From contig CM040744.1 in assembly GCA_022829145.1 (NCBI GenBank), forward strand, positions 620,001 to 684,000: DNA of 64,000 nt. The letters run 5' to 3'. The DNA comes from Albula goreensis. Taxonomy: Eukaryota; Chordata; Actinopteri; Albuliformes; Albulidae. The notes below the pieces were generated by a model. It had not been told where the DNA came from, ran no database searches, and saw only the letters and a list, made by a program, of their open reading frames with translations. Made by a program: the position numbers and the translations under genes. Positions 40,446 through 53,000 of this stretch are shown one piece after another (the stretch's first letter is position 1; each line of letters starts with the position of its first letter).

Positions 40446-43400
40446 AGGAGGGGGCGTCAGTGTTGGACTGACACTAGAGCCAGTGGAAGGGGCCAGGCTG
40501 CCGGGGGGACTGCTCGCACGTGGCCAAGCGGACTGCACACGAGGAAACAAAAACAAAGCCGGGCGGTCCGCTGGAGTGCGAAGACATCTGCTCCCCAGCG
40601 CCCAGAGTTACAGCAGCAACAAGAGCACTGTTATTCTAGTATGCACTCTTGTCTCTCACAGAGGCTACTCCTGCTTGCGCTAATACACACGTATACTCGT
40701 GGACCCCCCCCCACACACACACACACACACACACATTTACATACACAGACACAGAACCTCACAAACACATGCACTCACAGATACAATCATACACATACAC
40801 AAACTTACTGACACACAGATACTCAAAACATACTCACTCTTGTGTACCAACATATTCATACTCATATAATCATACACATAGTCCAACTAATACTCACACA
40901 CGTTCATAAATAAGCTACTCAAAAACAATACACATACAGTATGTAAACACAATGATTCACAACAATTCAGGCATACATACTCTCATACACAACCTTTGTG
41001 TTTTTTTTTTTGTGAAGTCAAAAACTACACATACTGTTACAGATACAAAAAAAGTAGAACAAAGTAGGATCCGCTGGCACGGTCTCTTTCACAAACTTCC
41101 TGCCCTGCTTCTCTGTTACTGCTGACAAAAGAGACACAGCTCAGAAGCTGAGTCAACCTCCCCAAGAAATCTTAACTCAGTGAATACAGGAAGTAGGTCA
41201 AACCGATTTGCCCTTTCACGATGTCGTACCTCTTTCTCCACCCACCCTCCCCCCATTGGCCATTGCGGTAACATGTTCAGGCACACCGTAGCTGTAGTTC
41301 AGACCTGCAGGGTACGTTAACTGCATCCTGGTGAGAGAGAGAGGCGGAAGGGGTCAGGCTGTGATGTAGGGGTGGGAAACGTCACAGCTTGTGAGACTGG
41401 AGCCTGCTTGGGTATGTTCAGATGTGCTACTGTTAAAGGCTAAAATTTCTTCACATCAAGGTTTCCCAATGAAAATCTCATACCCAAGGGGGATTTTTTT
41501 TCTTTCATATTCTGGGCTCCGGTGTTCATTCAGAGCTTAAATTGCGAGAGACAGCAAGGACCTTGAGGGAGCACAGCCAGAAAACCCTGTTACAAAACAT
41601 ACAAAAACCCGGAGAGGGTGCTCCTATCTTAGCCTAGCGCCATCGCCCAACCCCATGTTAGGCCCTGTCTTCCTCAGCTAGCCTAGCATGCAAGTTGTGT
41701 CAACCGCGTGGTAAACTGAGATAAGCATGTACTGGGAGAGACAGGGAGATGTACTGCTAGCTTGATAAAGGCTGGCTGGGTGCTGAGTGGAAAGTCAAAA
41801 CGCATGCTACTTTTGACTTTCGGTAGGCCTCACAGTTTAGTCTACCAAAACATATAGATTTTTTTGACTGTATAATGATGAATACCTTCTGTGCAGTGGT
41901 TGGTAGGGCAGTTGAAACACATGATGTGTCTGATTGGTTGGCCTCTACGCATACATTATCTCAGTGTGGAACGCGGACATGCCAGGCATGTTTCCAGGTT
42001 CTGATTCACAGCTGGTAATTGAGGCTGATCTGCAGCGGCCTGTATATTTATCACCCGCATAACCTGAAGGATTTTATCTTCTGTAGCCATTGAGCCAGGA
42101 GATAATACAAGAAAACACTCGCTAAATGACAGTTCTGAACTCTTATTTCCTAACCATCCTCTAAATTACAGGAAAACAGAAACCAGGAAGAGCAGCTGCT
42201 GCTACACACCGATATGACTCATCTGTTGTAGGAGACGAGCGACAAGACCACACAGGATTTAAACTGACGACGACTTTCGGTATCGTAAACAAACAGCCAC
42301 AGCACAACAAATAGAAGAGAAAAAAATCCAGGCAAGCAGGTCACCAAACCGGTTCTTGGAATCGTTTTGATTCAGACGGGTTTGACCATAGTCAGCAACC
42401 CTGCCAATCTCCGAGGCTATTAAACAACTCCCTCTGATCGATACAGAACTGTGTGGTGTGAATCGCCAACAAGAGCCTTGAGGGCATCTCAGGCTCGGCT
42501 TGTACCCACAAACGGCATCCTCCCTCCGTTAATGTTTAATTTAACTGACCTGGGGCGTCTACTGGTTGATTCTGGAAGGTTTCAGCCATGCCCATTGAGA
42601 AATCACGTGAGGGAGAGAAGGAATGGGACCAGAATTTTCGGGAACATTTCCAACGCACAGTAAAACTTATCTCAAACGCATAGCTACACGTGGTGCGTGT
42701 GGACTTCCAGATGGGCGAAAGTTCATTAACTCCAACTGAGAGCTTCTTCCATGAATGGGGAAGGGTTATTCCTGCAATAAGTTCCTCTCTCACCAAGAGA
42801 ATATTTTTACCGGATTAAAAACAAGGTGCAATCCATTATCGGACCATTCAGGTTCTTAGCTATGTTAACATAATAATGAGTCGCGCCAGTGTCTCGTTCT
42901 GATGTGGTATAACTTGGCCCAACATCCAGAGATGCTTTGTGGGTAAAGCGATGGTCAGTCACTACTTCTGATGACTCATTACCCTCATGGGTGAGTGGGT
43001 GAAATGATAACCAACAGTCAGCAAAAATCCTGGGCCAGAAAAGTTAACAAAGTTCTGTCAGATTGACTGCCTGGAGTCAAGTCAACTCAAGTCAATGTCA
43101 CAACATGGTCTTCAACAGCAACCCTCCCCCCACCTCCCACCCCTCACCGCTGCTAACAGGTGATCTTCCTGATAGGCAATCCCCAGAGTTCAGTTTGATT
43201 GATTTTTATAACTTTTTTCTCCGTAGCCACTTAGGAAGAGAAATCCATTCAGCACTCTTGGTCCAAACCACAGTCCAGCTTAGATGCTGTTTAAGCCATG
43301 TAGGATTCTAGGATTCTGCTATGATACACTGCGACAAATAGAACTCCAATAAAAGGTGAAAAACTGTCGGGACCTGTGTAAAGCCTACATTATGTATTTA

Positions 43401-45328
43401 TATATTTATTTATACATTGACTTATTAGAGGTTCTCATCCAGCGCTCCACATTGCCTCAACAACCAATAAAGTCTGTTCAACCACAATTCCAATTGGAAA
43501 ACGAAATAAGATGAGATAAAATAAGACAATTTCCTTTCCTGATAATTGCATTTTTGAAAAAACAAGGATTAGTGTGACTTTAACAACATACCATTCCTAT
43601 AAACCAGGCCAGTCATTTGAGGACAAAGATCGTAGCTTGAAACCAATTGGACAGACAGGAGCATTATGACCAATGTAATATCAACCACCTGCTCAAAACA
43701 CAGACAAAGGCCATTTCCAGCCGAGGGAGAATCAAGGTAGGGGTCAGCTGAGGGTTAATGTATTTATTAATTGTTTTAATTATATGCCTACATTTCCCAG
43801 AAGCCCTCACTAATTGAGAGACACCCTTGGGCTCCCCTGATGCCCTGACCCATCACAAAATTCATACGTTGGGTAAGTCTGGTAGCGGCACAGGGGGGAA
43901 CGCGAGGTCTCGATCCAAACCGTTCAGACGGGATCAGCATTTCTTACGTGCTAAAGAGCTTATCCTGTGCGACAGAGCTTATGTAAAAGGATAAGCGTTT
44001 CCCCGGGGCACATCCCTCCGGTAACACCCCTGTCGGTGAGGGCGGTTTTGGTTTATCCGTCGTCCCTTGTCTGTTCGTCAGCATCCAGGCGCGCACGGAA
44101 CAGGACCGTCGTAGATTTCTACCAGTCAAACATGTGATCCTCGCAGTAGAAATTCTGCCGTGGCACTCTTTACTGTACCTTGCGCTGCCGCAGTTGTCTG
44201 TCAATCATGTACCTGACCTACAGCAAGCACAACAATTAGAGATACTTTTTGCTCATGGACAGCACAGGCGCAAGTAAAAACAATTTGTTATGTCACAATT
44301 AGCACATTGGGAGCTTCCATTAATCACAGGAAGTGGAACCCGATGTTCTATCACGACTTGGCGTTTCCTGTCACCCATGTCGTTTTACTGCCCGCAAATG
44401 TCAAACAGTGTTATAAAGCTGATGTCAGGAGGCCACACCCCCTTGATAGGGGTGAGGGAGGTGCTTAGCCAGGCCCCTCCCATTCCCCATACATGCTGCC
44501 AAAGGCGGTGCAGGATTGACAAGACAGACATGTTAGACAGATATTGTCACTGTTCATCATTTATTCCACAAATATGTGACCCATTCAGTTTTGGGGCAAA
44601 TTATCTTTCACTTATGACAACGTTGGAAGGAATCTCATCAATCCCCATTGAAACTAATATACTATGTCTTTGCAGAACAGAAAATCCATGACTTGAAATT
44701 GTCTGAATGTTCATGTTGATCATTATTGTGTGTCCAAAATACCATGTATAGGAAATGGGTACCTTCTGTACACAGTTGCTAAAACAAAGCCGTTGATTTG
44801 TATCACCCCAGTCTTCCCTGAGAGGTATGCTTCATTTATAATGGACCAGTAAAATTGATCACTATTGTTGAAGCACTAAGGTTGACTGATTTGACAATAA
44901 GTGCACTATCAGCATTATATCCCCCACCATCCCATAATGCCATTTGGCTCAGTTAGGGCACTGTGATGTCATTTCCTCCCTCCTCAGTAAGTGCTGCTAC
45001 CACAACAGATCATATCTCTCGGTAAACAGCCACTTCACTGCTGCCCTGAGTGCAGTGCTGGAGCGAATCCTGTCTGCCAAGATTTGTTGTTTCAGTTGCT
45101 CCCCATGTGCTAAAGGTTACAGCCAAGTATCTCGTACACACACCCAAATGTGGAGGCGCACACACACTAATACGCACATGTGCGCACACAAACACACACA
45201 CTCGCATGAACACACATACTCTCACTCTCACCCACTCACTTCCTCTTACATACGCACTCGCAAAAACACACAGAGACACAATCCTCAGAACCAAAACTTA
45301 AAGGTTCATGTACGTAAGTACACATGCA

Positions 45329-45330
<2 letters not shown>

Positions 45331-45363
<33 letters not shown>
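45331..45363. repeat. (CA)n microsatellite with CA-rich flank
   Basis: Pure CA run preceded from 45137 by a degenerate cacacactc-type tract. It is intergenic. A similar tract lies at 40709-40910. Confidence 0.95.
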
Positions 45364-45368
<5 letters not shown>

Positions 45369-46735
45369 ATCAGCAACACCCATTGAGGGACACACAGATG
45401 CCAACAGGATGCTCCAGAAACACACCTTATTGTTTGAGAGGAAAATGGAATACTAAATTGTTGCCTGGGAGCCCTGAGGTCTGGGGTCTGATCCCCGTTC
45501 TCGCCTTTGCAGGCTATGGTGTCCCTCGCCTGGGATTCGAAACGAGTAAGCTGGCTAATGTTCGTCGGTCTCATCGCCGTAGCGCCCTCTCTGTCATGCT
45601 GGGCACCTGGCAGCACGAACTGATGGTACGCTGGCTGCGACTGACAGAGGTGATCCGCCCTTCGCGATTGACACCGTTTATGTCCAACCACCAGCAAAGC
45701 ATGACCGTTATAAATCACCAGCGTACCCATTTGTCAGTGTGAAGAGACGAAACTGATCGTCGATCAGTATTTTTACTTAGAGATTCTTCGACCAGCTGTG
45801 AAAAAAAAACATTTGTCATTTTGTCCAGGGCTGCGAGGAAATAAAAAAAGAGGGTTTCACACAGAAAACTGACAATAGCGTTTATTAAAACTTTGCATTG
45901 TTTGACTCAGTGTACCGTTGTTCTCCCAAGTTTTGAAAATTGTCTTTAATTTAACCATTCCATATTAAACAGAGAGCAGAGACATGACCAGTGATTTAAG
46001 AAGTGAATTACATTCGTTAGTAGTCTATTTTAGTTTTTTTTCTCAATGCCTTCAAAACTGAGTACTTTCAATATTAGCATTTGTACATCATTAATTACTT
46101 GCATAATTAAGAACTGGATGTGTTAATTAGGCTAATTAAAATAAAAGTGTTCACATAGTCTATTTATAAAAATATTATACATAGGAATAAAAATATAAAA
46201 ATCTCTAGTTAACTAACAGAGAAGGTAATAACATTTATATAATTATTTTCATTGCTTATTTGAATGAATTATGTCATTCTCTGATGAAATATTACATACC
46301 TAGTATTTTTACAAACCCAATAAAATTGATAAAAGGAAATCAAATTTTAATGGTACTTATAATTCATTTCTCTGTGTAGTTCTCATAGATGATAACCTCA
46401 TACATTTGAAGATGTAATACTAATGCAAAAATTACCCTATTCTTGATTCAAACAAAACAAAACTATGTACTTCAAAAACCCATGAAACAAATGAATATAT
46501 TTTTTTTCTTACATTATTTTGTGTTGCTGTTTCCTAAACTTTATTTGTCTTCGACACTCTTCTGCTTAGCCCTCCTCCTCACAGCTGTCCTCCCCAATTT
46601 TTGGAGTCACCGGCTGCCACTGGACAGTATAACAAGCTCCTTAAAGAAAAGAGGGAACGGTTGAAAAACTTGTTTTGTTTGCAGTCCTTTCTGATTCACA
46701 TCAAAACATATGATGACAAGTAACAGCTGAGGGAA

Positions 46736-46995
46736 CAGGAGACAGAAGAAGAGAGAGAGAGGAAAACAAAGAGAGAAAGAAAGGGAGAGAGAACAAGAAC
46801 GACAGAGAAACAGGGAGTGTGAGGTGAGAAAGAGGCTAGTGAAAGAGAGAGGAAAGTCAACAAAAAGAAAGTCAGGAGAAACAGAGAGGGGAGAGAGAGA
46901 GAGAGAGAGAAAGAGGAAAATGAGGGCAGGAAAGCAAGAGAATGAGAGAGGGAGTGATAGAGAGTGATATATAAAAAGAAGGAGGCACAGAAAGA
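46736..46995. repeat. Purine-rich GA low-complexity tract
   Basis: About 260 bases composed almost only of A and G on the plus strand (gagagaga, aagaaag). Long open frames on the opposite strand here are Ser/Leu/Phe repeats caused by composition. A smaller similar tract lies at 37810-37920. Confidence 0.9.
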
Positions 46996-48735
46996 CAGAA
47001 ATTTTTGATAGTGTGTGACAAAAGAATGACAAACGGCAGTGCTGGAAAGGGCAAGCCAACAGAGCACCACGGGAAGGGGGGAACACCGAAGGTGTCGTGT
47101 TTTTGCACATTCACAGCGACGTAACCAAAATAACTTCAAACAGGCTGCAGTGGCAACTAGGGCACAGGTCACAGCTGTTTAGAGACAAGTGGAAACCGAG
47201 CTCTGAAACCCCCAACGCCCCCGCCCCCACCCCCGAAAAAAAACCCCACCGCCCCTCAAAATGGATCTTCTGCTCCCTCCCAGGGCTGTTCATTGCTTTG
47301 ATGGCCCACCCCCTCAGCTCTCCTGCCTGTGTTTACCACAGAGACGCCCTGCCTAGCCGTGCGCTAACCTCGCCAGTGACGGAAGACAGTTAAAGCAAAG
47401 CACGTTGCCCCACAGCGCCTTTAAACGCCAAATTTGACCATCTCTCAGAAATTACCCCCCTTTACCAGGGATAAAAAGAGGAAATGGGAGTTTTTTTTTG
47501 TCTGCGGTTGCCAGGAACTCCCGATGCCGCACATAAAATTACATAGGCAGATGGCCCTTGCCTCTCCACTCCGCGGAACACAGTAATCTTCTTTGCAGTA
47601 AATAATATCAAAAATATCCTTTTCGAGGTGGAACATAAAGTAAATTACAACATTATACATGTCAAACAAAAGAACTGAAAAATAAAAAAACTTCAGTCAG
47701 GGAATAGACGAGTCTCACTTTCCATGTTTTATACACTTTCCAGAGTCTGTAAACCAGTGTTCTGGAACAGAAGCTCTTACATGACTCTGGAACATTCCAG
47801 CACAACAACAAATTTGCCAGGGAGGGTGTCTCAAGGAGTCTTGTGATGCCTACCGCTCTCTAGTCTGCCCGCAGGAGTGTTTTTACAGAAAGGGACCAAT
47901 GTCAAATAACATGATGAACTTACTGTGTTGCAAAATAGGCAGCAGGCTTGAACTTGCCAAACCAGATCTGTTTTTCTTTCGTAGGCCTGACCCACCCCCC
48001 CTACCTCAACTCCTTCTCCCCTTATGACAGACAGTTGAAGAGCCCCTGAAGGCCTTTTGCATAGTCTCTGAGGAATACCAGATCACAACGCTGTCTTAAG
48101 ACATAGTAGGTGTAAAAGACACACAAAGGAAACTTTAATGTATGATGGAAAAGGTGAAGATATTGATCTCTGGGGACAAACAATACCTCAGGGCAAAGAA
48201 GGAAGGGGGAAAAATGTATTATACAAATGTTCTAAAACATAATCATGAGCAATACATTAGTAATAGTTCTTCTCCACAAATCCCCTGGGTATCTGGCAGG
48301 TATCCGTAATTAATGAGTATGAGCGTATGAATGTATCATTATTGGGATATCAAATTGTGATTCAGACAGCACAAATGTGTATGAGCAGTTGATTGAAACA
48401 GAGTTTTATGAACGCATTTAAGACATGGATATAAAGGGAAAAAGGGAGTTACATATGTTCAGCATGGCTTGTTGGAGCCGGCTCCACAAGGTCAAATGAC
48501 CAATGGGGAAGTGAATCCATTGGACCTTGCTTGTTGATTTACTTCAAATACACAATGGTTCCCTTCCTTATGATTGTATAAATAACCAATGGACACAATA
48601 CGGAATCCCTCACTAGGTCCAAACAAAATATAATATATTGTTCAGTGATACAGGGGTGTTTGAGAGTTGGATTTTGAGTTCTTTCTGATCTGGTCCCTGG
48701 AGTAATAACAAAACCTTCTTTATGTCTTTCTGAGT

Positions 48736-48738
<3 letters not shown>

Positions 48739-48770
<32 letters not shown>
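48739..48770. repeat. (CT)n microsatellite
   Basis: Sixteen CT units in intergenic DNA about 1.1 kb upstream of the zfand5 promoter. Confidence 0.95.
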
Positions 48771-48774
<4 letters not shown>

Positions 48775-49763
48775 GTTTTAATTCTGTTTAAAACAAATGG
48801 ATCGCTCTGTTTAAAAGGACAGTCCAAACTGGAACAGACAGGGTTCAGGGCTGCAGCTGTCAGCCATTTTAAAGCTTTCTGTTTTGAGAGCAGAAAGTAA
48901 CTTTAATAAAACCAGTACGACATACTCTGGAACAAATCAGAAGGTAAGAAGACCATGAAAATGTTTGATGACGAGAATGGGTTGGCCACCTCCCATGTTA
49001 GCTTGTCATTTTACCCTCTGTGAGGAAAGTATCTTTCTCTGAGTCTAGCCTGGCCTTGAATACCCTGAGGATCTGTAACTTCTTCTTACATGACCTGGCA
49101 AGCTGCTCCACGCATTGATAACTTTCTGTGTGGAAACACTTGAAATTGAAGGCGAATTGTTTGAGTTTGAGGGGTTTTTTTTGTCTCCATGTGACATCAT
49201 CTCATTGTAACGTTACCCAGGCTTTGCTCACAATGGATCGTTGGGCTTTTCTTGTTCGTGCTTTAAACTAATGAGTTGTTTGTTTTGATTTCTAAACCCA
49301 ATAACTATTAAAGTGGACGTCAGCCTTTTCCTTAAACCCAGGCAATGTGAGAGGATGGACGCACCTCAAATGAGTCTGGCTTTAGAAAGAATAAAACTGA
49401 GATAACATTTTGATCAAAATGGCACTGTTCCCTTTTAGTCTATCCTTACTGAATTCCATTACGAGTACAATCAAACACAGATGAACGGACATTCTGATCT
49501 CGTTTCTTCAGGAACTTTTTTTTTCCAACACATAGTCAGCGTTCAAGTTTCACTGTTGAGGCACAGCTCACCCGATGTTATTTGTTAACCTCCAAGGCGT
49601 GTTTGCCAGTAGTACCGGACGGAATTAGACGCATTCTGCCGCGTAAGCATGCTATTTCTCAATCACCGGGGTTTCAGTGTTTATGCGCCTCGGTTGTCCC
49701 GAGGCCGTCACCGATGATGGTGATGATGATAATGATGACTGTTTCCCTCAGACACCTTTACAT

Positions 49764-49816
49764 CGCCCCGCCCAGTGTACAGTAATATCGGTTCCGTGGC
49801 GCTGCTGTTGGCCAAT
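49764..49816 (+). promoter_or_regulatory. zfand5: zfand5 promoter elements: GC box and CCAAT box
   Basis: ccccgccc at 49766-49773 is an Sp1-type GC box, and ccaat at 49812-49816 is a CCAAT box. Both are about 50-100 bases upstream of the inferred first exon, in CpG-containing DNA (49620-49860) that stands out from the AT-rich surroundings. No TATA box is apparent, as usual for housekeeping genes. Confidence 0.45.
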
Positions 49817-49859
49817 GGGGCTGCCCAGTTTCCGCCGTGACGCCTGCTGCCACTCCCCT

Positions 49860-50056
49860 TACTAAAGAAGGAAACAAACACCAGAGCAGCAGGAGAGAGA
49901 CGGAGACCCAATTTGTGACAGCAGCAACAGACGGACGAGAGAAGGGGATTGAGGGACACCTTGGAAAATAAGCTGTTCCTTATTTGTCGGAAACGCGGAC
50001 CCGTCAGAAAACAAGCTAACCCATCTAAATTGTACGTTTCAGATCACACTGAACAG
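49860..50056 (+). other. zfand5: zfand5 non-coding first exon (approximate start)
   Basis: The sequence before the gtaagg donor at 50057 (…actgaacag) has no coding frame joining the ATG exon at 56893. It lies just downstream of a GC-box and CCAAT-box promoter-like stretch, and the orientation fits zfand5. Vertebrate ZFAND5 genes typically have 5'UTR exons before a long first intron. The start is only approximate and no transcript was seen. The following intron would be about 6.8 kb. Confidence 0.5.
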
Positions 50057-53000
50057 GTAAGGCTTTTTAAACAACGAAAAAAAAAAACAGACAGCGTCTA
50101 GCCTTTTTCTTGTTTAACATAATTGAAGCATGGAAGAAGAAAGGAATACCGAAAATGGAATTAACCAGGCAAAACAGTGTTGCGTGGGATCATGTGAACA
50201 AAAGACGAATTTTCTTTCCCCAAAATAAGAATGAATAGGTTGGTTATCCTGAATCTAGAATGCTTGCTGGATATTCAAGACAAAGACCAGACAGACGGCT
50301 TTTGATCAGAAGTCTCAACTCGACACCATCACCAGTAATCGAACGTGACCAGCCGTGGAGTAAAAAAAGACATAAGGAACAGGGTCGACAGTAGATTAAA
50401 ATAGCTGGATAGCTAACTTTCCTGTGATCATCTAACTACACAAGATAATATCATATAAACTGTGTAAGTCGTGTTAGCTTGTTTTGTTTATCTACTATTT
50501 TGCCTACCACACAACGTATTTGGATTTGAACGTTAACCAGTTTAGTTAACCAAGTTGTTAGTAAGTAAGCTCTGATAGCTAACCAGCAAGATATTCTGAA
50601 ACAATGGGACAGATGTTTTTGCTTTAGCTTGAACTCGTTCGCTAAGATAGCTGAATGGCCATCTGCGCTTGCTCGCAAGCTGTTTTGATGGCAATTCGTG
50701 TGAGAATAAAGGAACCAATGTAGCCAATGCTATTATACAATCAAAATGTCTAGTGATACATTAAATCATTTTTTTATTACCTGTCTGGACATTATCGTCT
50801 CTTATGTTAGTACCCAGCTAACATTAACAAACTAATTGAAGCCAGACTAGTACAGACACGGGAGCTACCAAGCTAGCTGGTGCTGTCAAAACAGGAAGAG
50901 GCTGGGGAAACAAAGAAAAGACAAAGCACAAAGAGAGTGTGTCGAAAACTGGTAACGTACCTCCATGTTTCACAACTTTTTCTAATCGATCAGAGTTTAA
51001 ACACTCAATATTTTGGTCGGATGTATTTATGGGAGTGTTTCAGGATGTATATCGTATATTTTCGTGTAATTGAGGCTCCTGACGCTTAGCTAGCTTTGGC
51101 AATCTTGCTATCACACCTAACTAGCTTGCCCTATCGTTAGCATGACTCAGTGTTTTTGAAGGGGAGCATTTTGCGGCCTTCACATTTTTAAGGCAGTTGT
51201 ATGATTTGGGGTTTTATCATATTCGTTGCTAGCACGGCTAGATGATATGTCGAGCCACCTATCATATATTGTGTGGTAGTACCTTTTAACTCGCTGATTA
51301 TTTTAGCTAAAGCACTGGCAATACTGGCTCGATGACTCACTGGACTGCTATTGGGGAAATCCGCTAGCCTAGCACGTAACTAGCTTGGTAGCTAACGTGT
51401 GTGACAAGGAGATCAGTTGGAGAGTCTAGGAGTAGCCAGATAGATAGACTTGGTAGGTTGCTATCGATATATAGCTAGTGTCATTTAGTAGACCAACAGT
51501 TTAAGTAACGTTAGCTAATGCAGTAGTTTGCCAGATTACTTATTTAAAAGCAAAACGGTGTGCTAGCAGCTAACCGATCAGCTAAGATAGCTGGCTAACT
51601 GGTGCCAGTGATCTAGCCTGGTTGCTCAACTTCATTAAAGGTGAGCTTACCAAGCTAGCAAAGTGTGTTGGCCGTTAATCGGATTGTTCAACGTTTTTGT
51701 TGCCAGCGACTGTTCAGGCTGGCTTTTTGAATCATGTCAGGATGCAAAGCAACTATTGACTGCTATAACATGTGAGGTTTCACCCATAGATCTTGATGTG
51801 CCCTCGCTAATGTGGCCATGTAACTTGTATGGTTTTCACAATTAAGGTCGCCACGACATAGCCCATATATTGTCGCTGGTGAGAGGGTTTATAGTGGCAG
51901 CGAGCTAGCGCTTGTGCTTGGATAGGTATATTTGTCTGTTAGATACCCTGCGATCGTATTGCACACTTCTTTGTTCTGTTTTCATTGCCCTTTCGCTAAG
52001 ACAGTGTGTATTAGTTACCAATTCAACCAGATAACGTCAGCCATCTGACGATTTTACCCCATATTTGTACATACACCACCTCGATAATGGTACATAATGA
52101 TAATGTTAGTCGTTATATTGGCTCGCAAGCTGGCAACCTACTGTCTAAAACCGATAAACTGGCTAGTCACCGATTGCATCATATAGCCCACAGGCTATCT
52201 AAATGGATATTTCGCTAATTTGCTTAGTTGGCAATGGAGGTGGAGACTGAAACAATGTTGATGCTAAAAATCAGACCTCCCTCCCCAATTCTTTTTATAC
52301 TTAGGTAGCTTTTTTAGTTATGCGTGGCGGGGGTGGACGTCTGGCGTGGTTGACCACACAGCTCTGTGCGAGAGAGCTATAACAGGCGCACAGGGATATA
52401 AATAGCTACTGATTCCAGAGCCGCTCTGTTGATGGGTGTTTTTTTTTTTTTCCTCCTTCTTCGTATCCGAGCTTCCTAGATCAGCGTGTCACATTGCGCC
52501 CTTGTGACAGGCGGAAGCTAAATGCCCCCCTCCTCCTCCTCCACCTCCTCCTCCTCCTCCTCTCGCCAGCACCGCCACCCCATGTGACCGTGAGCCGGGT
52601 AGAAAAATTGCAGTCAGCAGGCATACACGTGATGTAACGGGACATCTAGCTTGGCTTTTCCAGGGACGAGAAAAAAAACCATTTGACGCACCTTATATGA
52701 GAGCGTTGGTGGACTTGTTTTGGACCCCGTCTGCCAATGCGGTACTTTATTTGTTTGCCACTTGAGGAGGGTGGGGGGAGGCTGTGGACGTTTAACAGAA
52801 CGTCCCGGACAGGTGGTTACACAACATAGACTTGCACTTTTCCTATCTATCTTTTGTGGTGTGACGCAAGGCTGTGTCTATATTGAGTATTGTTGAGTAA
52901 AGTTGGAGCCCTTTTTTTGATAGCCTGGATTCTAAGTGCTTGTATCTTGCTAGGTATTTCCGATGGCAGTGTTACAACTTATTTGTTTAAAGGCATGCAT

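Larger units (their letters stand above)
33110..49760. other. Intergenic region between tmc copy B and zfand5
   Basis: About 17 kb between two divergent genes. I recognise SINE relics (33880, 36864), the ctgatctaggatcag cluster (35699-35970), a (TTATG)n run at 36577-36602, and the hAT-like end at 37600. There is also (CA)n-rich DNA (40709-40910, 45137-45363) and the purine tract (46736-46995). GC-richer patches occur at 39640-39860 and 43870-44180. Open frames here are short and match no family I know. Enhancers or non-coding RNAs cannot be excluded from sequence alone. Confidence 0.6.

Noticed and set aside
40161-40811. 216-codon plus-strand frame
   Set aside because: It runs through (GGT)n and (CA)n repeats, which keep frames open artificially.
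45236-45742. Overlapping frames of 144-170 codons on both strands
   Set aside because: Partly (CA)n translation. The rest has a weak tRNA-like gattcgaa motif but not enough to call a SINE or a gene.
46607-47172. Minus-strand frames of 158-167 codons rich in Ser/Leu/Phe
   Set aside because: Caused by the purine tract. No homology or splice signals were recognised.
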